This document shows, piece after piece, positions 7,676-14,720 of a stretch of DNA of 14,720 bases. A model generated the notes under the pieces. The model did not search any database. It was given only the letters and a program-made list of their open reading frames with translations, and was not told the DNA's origin. Numbering within the stretch: the stretch's first letter is position 1; the number at the start of each line of letters is the position of its first letter. The DNA is from Gonium pectorale (Eukaryota; Chlorophyta; Chlorophyceae; Chlamydomonadales; Volvocaceae). The position numbers and the translations under genes were made by a program. The stretch covers positions 10,899-25,618 of the forward strand of contig LSYV01000039.1 of the NCBI GenBank assembly GCA_001584585.1, written 5' to 3'.

Positions 7676-10600
7676 ATGCAAGCCAGCTTGCATAGCGGCC
7701 TGCGATCAGGCTCCCTCCGGGGCCTGGCCTTCAAAGCCGCGCGCAGCAAGCACACCACCTCGCTTGCCTCCGCGAAGTCCTCAGTTATCCGCGAAATTCA
7801 CGAGCACATTGTCAGCAAGCAGCGCAGCGCTGTGGAGGTTACGCAGCACTACCTGGACGCCATTGGCAAGGCCGACTCCGCCGTGTGCAGCTTCATCACC
7901 GTAGATGCGGAGCAGGCGCTCGCGCAGGTAAGTCTAATGTATGGGTATTACCGGGCTGGTGGGTTGCGTGGTCCGGTATGACGTATGTGTATGTGGCGCA
8001 GGCCCGTGCCCTCGATGCACACATAGCCAGCAGCGGAACGGACGGCCTGGGCCCGCTCACCGGCGTGCCCCTCGCCATCAAGGTAAGGTTTCCCCGAACG
8101 GGAATATCGGGGGCGACTATGGCCTAGGAAACTAGAGAACTTATCCCCGGCAGCGCCGCCCTGGGTGGGACGCCGCCGCCCCCCCCCCGCTGCCCCCCCT
8201 CTTCCCTGTGCCCTTGCCTTCCCTGCTGTCTTTTCCTCCCCGTACCTCTCCTCCCCTCCTCTCCCCTGCCATCATTCCAGCGCCCCGCCTCTTCATGTGC
8301 CCTTCCCTTCCCTCCCCACCCCGCCCCGCCCCGCCTTGCGCCGCAGGACAACATCTGCACACAGGGCACCCGCACGACCGCGGGTTCGCAGATCCTGCGC
8401 GACTACGTGCCCCCCTTCGACGCCACCGCGGTGGCCAGGCTGCGCGGCGCGGGGGCGGTGTTCGTGGGCAAGACCAACATGGACGAGTTCGGGATGGGCA
8501 GCTCCACGGAGAACTCGTCGTACAAGGTACGGCTGCCGTACGGCTGCCGTAGAGCCGTCTGTGGCAGCACACAGCATGCGCCGCCGCATGCCGTTAGTCC
8601 CGTCACCCTCGCATGCGGCAGCTGTAGCTGCAGCAGGCGGCCCTGCGGTCCACCGCCGCAACTTCGCTGGGCCCGCACCGTCACGCGTGCCCTCCGGGCG
8701 TGACGCCGCTCCCTCTCCCGCCCCGCCCCTCTTCCTTCCTCCCCTCGCCGCTCTCCCGGCTCACCCCGCAGCCCACCCGCAACCCATGGGACCCCGAGCG
8801 GGTGCCGGGCGGCTCATCGGGCGGCTCGGCGGCAGCGGTGGCGGCCCGGGAGTGCGCGGGCGCGCTGGGGTCCGATACCGGTGCGGCTCGGTCACCAGGG
8901 GGCGGGGCGAGGGTTTGGGGGCAGTGGGGTTTGCTTTGCGTTGGGCGGTGGGGGGGCTACCGCATTTCATGGGGCTTGGCTTTTGGGGGGGGGCTTGCTG
9001 GGCGGAGCTGGTGGTTGTTGGTGGTGGTGTGTGGCCTCGTGCTGCTCCGAGCAGCGCCGAAGCCCAGGCGTCCGCTCGGCCGCTGTGGGGGTTGGGGAGT
9101 GACACGCTTAGGGGGCGTGGGTGGGGGCGCGCCTGGCGCTGCGGCGTGGGTGTTGCGCCCCCGGCCTGCTCCCCTCTGGTGTGCAGGTGGTGTGGCCGTT
9201 CGCCGTCGTGCCGCGTGTCGCGATATCCCTCCGCCCCACAGCCGCGTGCCTCGGCCCCCATCCTCGTCCTCATTACCCCGCCCCGCCCCCACGCCGTGCT
9301 CGGTCCCACAGGCGGCAGCATCCGCCAGCCGGCGCACTTTTGCGGCATCGTGGGGCTCAAGCCCACGTACGGCAGGGTGTCCCGGTACGGCCTCATCTCG
9401 TACGCCTCCTCGCTGGACTGCATCGGGCCCATGACGCACACCGTGGAGGACGCGGCGCTGCTGCTCAACGCCATCGCGGGTGCGGAGCCGGCGGGGCCGG
9501 GCGGGCCGGCGTGTAATCTGTCGGTGGTGGTGGAGTAATGAAGAAGGGAAACGGGTCGCGTCGCGGACACCGGATCGCATACTCAATGGAAAAACTTGTG
9601 GTGGTCTTGGCGCGGTGGGGTGGGGGGCCAACGTGGGAGAGCTGTCTCACTTGAAAAACCTGGGACGTTACTGCGGGGTTGGATAACGGGGGGTGCGGTT
9701 TTGGGACGGGGCTGGGCGGGAGGCGCGTGACGCGGGCCAGCCGCTGCACCACCACCTCTCCCCTCGGCCCGCCCCTACGCCGGACCCGTGCAGCGACCGC
9801 GTCGAGCCACCCTCCCCGACTCGCTGTTTGGTCGCCACCGCCGCTGCGCCGTACCCCCCCCCCCCACACACACACACCCTGGCCCCGTTTCCGGCCCCAG
9901 GCGGCGACCCGCACGACGCCACCTCCAGCGGCCGCGCGGCCGAGGACTTCGCGGCCCGCCTGCTGCCGCCGGAGCAGCTGGGCGGGGGTGGTAGCCGGCC
10001 GCTGGCGGGGCGCCGCATCGGGCTGGTGCGGGAGACGCTCGGGGAGGGGGTGGAGCCCGCCGTGGAGGCCGCCGTGCGGGGTGCGGCGGCGCACCTCGAG
10101 TCGCTGGGCGCGGTGGTGGAGGAGGTGGGTGCGGGTGTTGAAACGAAACGACTCATACGACGCGCGTAAGCGCAAACGTGATGGTGTCGTTGTAGGACCC
10201 AGCTCCATAGGTAGTCGAAGGGGTGATGTCCCTGCATGTCAGTTCGGCGGCGACCACCACCGTAGCTCCCGATGCGGCCCAGGATTCTCTCTGGGGTGAC
10301 CCTATGCAATGCCGTGCTGGGATGCGCCTCGTCTGGCCTACGCGCATCGCATGCTGGCTGGTGCATGTCTCACGGCCTCCGGCCCACCCAGCCCCCCCGA
10401 CCCGCTTACTACCGCTGTCTCATCTACAAGCACCGGGAAAGCGAACCGCGCCAGGCGGAGCGGCGGGAAGGGGCGGGAAAGGGGCGCAGCGAGGAGTGTC
10501 AGAGTCGAGAAGTGAACATAGCGCAAAGCGACGAATGACAGAGCAGGACCGTGTGGCCTAAATGGGCTACGGTGGTGGCGCCGAAAGGGGCTATGTAAGG

Positions 10601-12548
10601 CTTCAAGAGTGCGCATGTGGTGCGGGTGTGTGTGTGGGCGGGGGGGGGGTAGGATTGAAGGGTCAGGGGCGTCGGGAGGCGGGTAGTGGCGGCGAGGTGG
10701 GTTCGTGGGGCGGGCGGCATGCGCGGGCCGACCGCACATGATGCGCACCCGTCAGTGCAGCCATCCCCCCTCCGGCCTTTTTTCTATTCGGGCCCACCTT
10801 TCCTTTAGCGGCACTCCCCCATCGGTTGCTGCCCCATACCCCTGCACCCCCTCCCCAAGCTCCCAGGCTCGTCGGTCATCGCTCAGCCTGCCCACGAGCA
10901 ACACCCCTTGCGTCCTCCGCCTGCCCGCTCCCCTCCCCGCCCTCGCGAATGCGGATGCCGACGGAGTCGCGTTGGATCGACCGGGGAGCCGTGCGCCCCG
11001 AGCTTCTCTAGCGTATAAGGCCGCCCTCCCCCATCCCCCCCTCCATACACACCCACACAGGTGTCGTTGCCCACCTTCGGCCTGGGCCTACCAGCCTACT
11101 ACGTGCTTGCCCTCTCGGAGGCCTCGTCCAACCTCAGCCGCTACGACGGGGTGCGCTACGGGGCGCGCGCGCCCGGCGCCGCCGACCTAGCCTCGCTGTA
11201 CGGCGGCTCCCGCGGCGGCGGCCTGGGCGGCGAGGTGAAGCGGCGCATCCTGATGGGCACCTACGCTTTGTCGGCCGGCTACTATGACGCCTATTACAAG
11301 CGCGCGCAGCAGGTGTGGAGTGGGGCGGGGTGGGGGTGGGGGTGGGGGTGAGAGGTGGGAGTGGGGTGGAGGGGTGGGGATGGGGGTGAGGGGTGGGGGT
11401 GGGGGTGGGGGGTGGGGGCGAGGATATGAGCTGGGGAACGGAATGCGCTGGCGGCCAGCAGCGTTCTCGTTCTCCCGTGCCCTCCCCGCCCTCCCCCCCC
11501 GGTGCGAGGGGTTCTGGGCAGTGAAGGAAACGGCGATGATGCACGAGGCGCCGGCACGGACTCGCTCGCCACGGGTGGGCGAGGGAGGGTGTGGAGTCCT
11601 GGTCTGGTGGCGCTGAGGCGTGCGCGAGCTGCCTGGGCGTAGGGGCGGAGGCTTGCAGAGGAAGGCGCGGGAAGGGGTTGGAGAGTTGGGAAAACGGCAC
11701 GGGTCCCCCCCCTGCGTGCCCTCCTGCCCCCCCCCCGGCACGTGCCGCGCCCTACCCTGAGCCTGACCCGGGACCTGTGCACCCCGTGACCTCCTGCCCC
11801 CCCTCACCCGTCTACTTCCTCCTCTCCGGAGCACCCCGCCGCGCGTGCCGTTGCCCCGCCCGCAAACTCGCTGCTCCGCCCCGCCCCACCCCTTCAAACC
11901 CCGCTTGCTCCCTTCTCCGCCCCCGCTCCGCCCCGTCTCCGGCCTCCACCCGCCACACCCTCCCTATGCTCAGTCCCACCCCACTCGCCTCCACCCACCT
12001 CGCCACTTGGCCCGGAATGCGAAGAAATACCGGGGGGCGCTGGGAACGTTACGCCGCCCAGCCTTCGACGTCTCGGGATGACGAGCGCCTCCGGCTTCTA
12101 CACGGATAACAACGTCTTGCACCCCTCTGACCCCACTTCCCCCGCTCATACCCCTTCCCGCCCACCCCCCCGCCACCCACATCCGCAGGTCCGCACGCTG
12201 GTGCAGTCCGAGATGGGCTCGGCGCTGGAGCGCTTCGACGCGCTGCTCACGCCCACCGCGCCCGGCCCCGCCTACCGGCTGGGCGAGAAGAGCGCCGACC
12301 CGCTGGCCATGTACAAGGGCGACCTCATGACCGTCAACGTCAACCTGGCGGGGCTGCCCGCCATCGTGCTGCCCGCGGGCTACACGCCGGCGCCGGAGCC
12401 CGCCAGCGGCGGACCTGGGCACGGCCAGCTGCCGATTGGCATGCAGCTGATCGGGCGGGCGTTTGACGAGGCGGGGCTGCTGCAGCTGGCGCACGCGTAC
12501 GAGCAGACGGCGCCGCTGCCGCGGCTCGCGGCGCCGCTGGCGGCGTGA
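7676..12548 (+). CDS. GATA: Glutamyl-tRNA(Gln) amidotransferase subunit A, organellar
   Basis: GatA is the amidase subunit of GatCAB. It frees ammonia from glutamine so that Glu-tRNA(Gln) is converted to Gln-tRNA(Gln), here for chloroplast and/or mitochondrial translation. Eight exons: 7676-7927, 8002-8082, 8347-8526, 8772-8880, 9312-9479, 9901-10124, 11061-11312 and 12189-12548. All introns are GT-AG with consistent phases, and the product is 541 aa. The amidase-signature triad is complete: Lys111 (GVPLAIKDN), cis-Ser186 ([15 protein letters not shown]) and nucleophile Ser210 ([11 protein letters not shown]). Further GatA landmarks are [39 protein letters not shown]-like [16 protein letters not shown] and [13 protein letters not shown]. 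The first 36 or so residues are rich in Ala, Ser, Arg, Lys and lack acids, as in a transit peptide. ATG 7676 is the first in-frame ATG after a stop at 7580; the open frame extends upstream to a GTG at 7595 but holds no earlier ATG. No nearby TGTAA poly(A) signal was found. Confidence 0.97.
8527..8548 (+). repeat. 11-bp tandem duplication at the intron 3 donor of GATA
   Basis: The 11-mer gtacggctgcc occurs twice head to tail, starting exactly at the splice donor, and a third partial gta follows. The second copy offers an alternative GTACGG donor 11 nt downstream. Using it would shift the reading frame, so the first donor must be the productive one. Confidence 0.7.
9854..9877 (+). repeat. C12 run plus (AC)6 microsatellite in GATA intron 5
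   Basis: Twelve cytosines are followed by six AC units, about 25 nt before the intron 5 acceptor. It extends the pyrimidine-rich zone before the splice site. Runs like this vary in length between strains and are prone to sequencing error. Confidence 0.85.
11321..11422 (+). repeat. G-run tract with quadruplex potential in GATA intron 7
   Basis: About 100 nt of tandem GGGGT/GGGGGT-type units on the coding strand begin nine bases after the intron 7 donor. More than ten runs of three or more G are separated by one to three bases, which fits the rule for G-quadruplex formation in both the non-template DNA strand and the pre-mRNA. The degenerate units look like a decayed minisatellite. Confidence 0.8.
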
Positions 12549-13822
12549 GGGGTGGGGGAGGGCGGTGGTGGAGGCGGCGGCGGTGGTGGTGGTGGTCAAC
12601 GGGTGGGGGTGTGACGCTGTGTGGGAGCGAACGTAGGGGGGCGCGGGCGGGGGGGGGAGAGCGTTGACGCGCCGCGGCGTGCATTGTCTGGCTGCTATGG
12701 GACGCCGTGTCGGGTTTTGGGGGCCAAAGGTGGCTAGGAAGTGTGGAGAGGCGAGCGCGCTCTGTAGATGCCGATACGCAGTGGCGCGTCAGTCACCGGT
12801 TACACGGAGCGGAATTGTGGCTGTAGTTCTGGAGTTCGGGGAGCGGAGCGGCACCAGCACTGAAAGTGGATCGGGAAATCGAAGACGCAGCTGGGCCTGG
12901 CCGCATCTTCGTCGCTCGAGCTTCTACCCGGATGGCCGCTGGCCGCATCACAAACCGGTGGCAAACACGCAACGGCGCCGTCGAAAGCTTGAAACAATGT
13001 CACAGTTATTGTGCCAGAGCCGTTCCCAAAGCACACCCGCCGCCACAAGCGCGCACGAGTCCCCGAAACAGCATGGGGGTCCACGTTCCCGGTGGGCGCG
13101 TCGGCCCCCGGACCTGCTGGCCGGATGGTCCGCTCAAGCGTGAGCTTCAGTTGCGTCCCCACAGCTGGTGGGGAGCACCAAGAGTCCGTACCCGGCCTCT
13201 GCCTACCTCCCCCACCCCCCGCCAAGCACCAAGCAAGGTCCTCTTAGCCAGCACCTAAGCAAGCCGTTCGGCGGCGTTGTATGTATCACCCGGCCGAAGA
13301 GAGGAAAAGAGACGAGGCGCCATCGATCAAGCCTCCAAATGTACACGAGTATTCGATCCCAAGCCTTGGGCGGTTGGGCTCACGTAGGTACTATATGTCA
13401 CGGGATATTCCTCAGGCAGTTATGTACATGTGTATCCGCCCGCGCCTCCGCGGCGCCGCCCTCCCCCCCCGCTCTGGCCGGAAGAGGGGTCCCCGGGCAC
13501 GTGCCGGTCGCATGTGCAATCGAAACCCACACCGAATGCTTTTGTATCTGCCCACGCTCCGCAAACCCTTGAGGGACGTGTGAAGTGGCGACATGCTTAT
13601 TCCATGCTCGCTAGGAGCCAGTTTGCCGTGGTTGTCACGGCAAACGGCAGCAACGCCCCTGATTCCCAACTCCCTACTACGCCTCCTCGTTCGTCAGGCC
13701 CAACCGCACCTACTCCCGCCGGGGTCTCCCCCCGTGTCCGCATCACACCGCCGCCCATCCCAGCTGTCGGGGACGGCGGCCGCCCGCCCCAGCCCGCCAC
13801 CCCAGCCCCAGCCGCAGCCCGC
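12549..13822. other. Intergenic region between convergent genes
   Basis: No coding segment with recognisable content or a good splice pair was found. It starts with a GGT/GGC triplet tract at 12561-12596, directly behind the GATA stop, and should contain the 3' UTRs of GATA (+) and of the TPPP-like gene (-). On the minus strand a TGTAA element reads at 12804-12800, about 1 kb behind the TPPP-like stop. It could be that gene's poly(A) signal, although the distance is long. On the plus strand no TGTAA was seen in this stretch. Confidence 0.45.
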
Positions 13823-14720
13823 TCAGCGGCGCACGTTGTCCATGGGGCTGACGTAGGCGTTGGCCATTGTGCGCCCCTCCGCGCCGCGGCCCCGCCCGTC
13901 GGAGGAGAAGCGATTTCGGTGCATGCCGGTGTAAGAGCTGGGGGAGGGGGGAAGAGGACAGAGGGGAACATGGGGGAGGCAGGCAGCAGGGGGCCGGGGG
14001 GGGCGGGGTTTCGAGGAGGGGGACGATGCAGGGGCGGGGCTTTGGGCGCAAGGCATCCAGCAGCAAAATGGGCTGGCTGGGTGAGGGAAAGTACAGGGAG
14101 GCAGCGGGGCCTGCGCGACGGCGCTGATGGAGACAACAAGGGAACGCCGCTGGGAGGAGACTGGCGCAACGCGGCCCTGGCCGACAAGGCCACCTTGCAA
14201 ACGAACTGGATGGCTAAGGAAGCCGCTGCCTGTCCCGACAAGGCCCGGTACGGTGCATCCCTTCCCCTGCCCTACTTACGAGGGGTCGTGCAGGCGGTCA
14301 AAGATGGAGCCGCCGCCGCCGCTGCTGCTGCCGCGCCCGCTGCGGGACGTGGGCCGCTGCTGCCCCGCGTCGCTGGAGCGGCCCACCAACGGCGGCGGCG
14401 CGGTGCCGGCGCCAAACGCCGCCAGGCCCGCGCCGGGTCCCGTGGATACTGAGGGCGCACCCGAGTAGGAGCTGCGCAGCGCGGTGTTGCGGCTGGCCGA
14501 GGCGGGGCGCGGCGAGGGAGTGCCTGGCCCGGTGGGGCTGAGGGGGCTCGTGGGGCTGAGGGGAGCCGCGAATGGCTGCTTCATATCGAAGCTGGGCCTT
14601 CGTTGGTAGAGGACGGCGCCGGTCGAGGCGGCTGCGGGGCTGCCGCGGGAGGCGGGCCGGACGTTGCCGGGCGAGGGGGCCGCGCGTAGCCTTCGGGGGC
14701 AAGGGGGGCAGAGCAGGGAC
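13823..14720 (-). CDS. p25-alpha/TPPP-like protein, 5' end outside the window
   Basis: Two exons are visible: 14720-14280 (open at the window edge) and 13937-13823 (stop TGA), joined by a GT-AG intron with a strong GTAAGT donor and a pyrimidine-rich acceptor. The phase matches, with a Ser codon split 2+1. The first exon encodes a Pro/Ser/Gly-rich, probably disordered stretch (SPTSPLSPTGPGTPSPRP and similar) ending in SIFDRLHDPS. The second continues SYTGMHRNRFSSDGRGRGAE, then GRTMANAYVSPMDNVRR. The combined pattern FDRL.D.S.YTG.H..RF...GRG..GR...YV matches the conserved C-terminal core of the p25-alpha family. Family members such as TPPP bind and bundle tubulin, and in ciliated protists p25-alpha proteins occur in axonemes, so a microtubule or flagellar role is likely but inferred. 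The helical N-terminal p25-alpha region, if present, lies to the right of the window. A further small exon inside the 342-nt intron cannot be excluded. Confidence 0.75.

Noticed and set aside
8165..9538. 457-codon open frame on the plus strand
   Set aside because: It runs through GATA introns 2-4 and only overlaps exons out of frame or in part; its sequence is low-complexity Pro/Arg/Gly typical of GC-rich shadow frames.
8761..9631. Long minus-strand frames opposite GATA exons 4-5
   Set aside because: Composition is Pro/Arg/Ala shadow sequence, with no domain and no independent splice pattern.
11591..12109. 172-codon plus-strand frame inside GATA intron 7
   Set aside because: The flanking exons join directly across the intron into a conserved GatA sequence, and this frame is Pro/Cys/Arg-rich with no motif.
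13597..14241. 214-codon minus-strand frame
   Set aside because: It spans the TPPP-like intron and reads the last exon in the wrong frame.
13430..14452. 340-codon plus-strand frame at the right end
   Set aside because: It is antisense to the two TPPP-like exons, whose protein motif and splice phase are convincing; the plus frame is low-complexity.

Overview
The window looks like nuclear DNA from a GC-rich green alga of the volvocine type (Chlamydomonas/Volvox relatives). The basis is GC-rich coding sequence cut by many GT-AG introns, G-, C- and CA-rich introns, very small exons, and a nuclear gene for the GatA subunit of the organellar amidotransferase with an Arg/Ser-rich leader. No bacterial operon, RNA gene or CRISPR array was seen.

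Layout from left to right. Positions 1-736 hold no supported gene. Positions 737-1612 (+) hold a frameshifted remnant of a tyrosine recombinase, probably from a mobile element. Positions 1613-3236 hold no supported gene. Positions 3237-6090 (-) hold a spliced gene for a small atypical protein kinase of about 356 aa. Seven exons fit together in phase; the two 5' exons are less certain. Positions 6091-7129 are mostly intergenic, with two palindromes next to the kinase start, one weak exon candidate and a pair of hairpin-like repeats. Positions 7130-7360 (-) hold a small helical, SAM-like coding segment of unknown function. Positions 7676-12548 (+) hold a complete eight-exon GATA gene (541 aa), preceded by two tiny overlapping upstream ORFs. 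Positions 12549-13822 separate convergent genes and hold no supported gene. Positions 13823-14720 (-) hold the C-terminal part of a p25-alpha/TPPP-like protein whose 5' end lies beyond the window.

The genes do not form a pathway. GATA is a housekeeping gene for organellar translation. The TPPP-like gene suggests a microtubule or ciliary role. The kinase and the SAM-like fragment belong to families I could not name. All exon models were assembled by eye from splice signals, phase and family motifs, with no transcript evidence.
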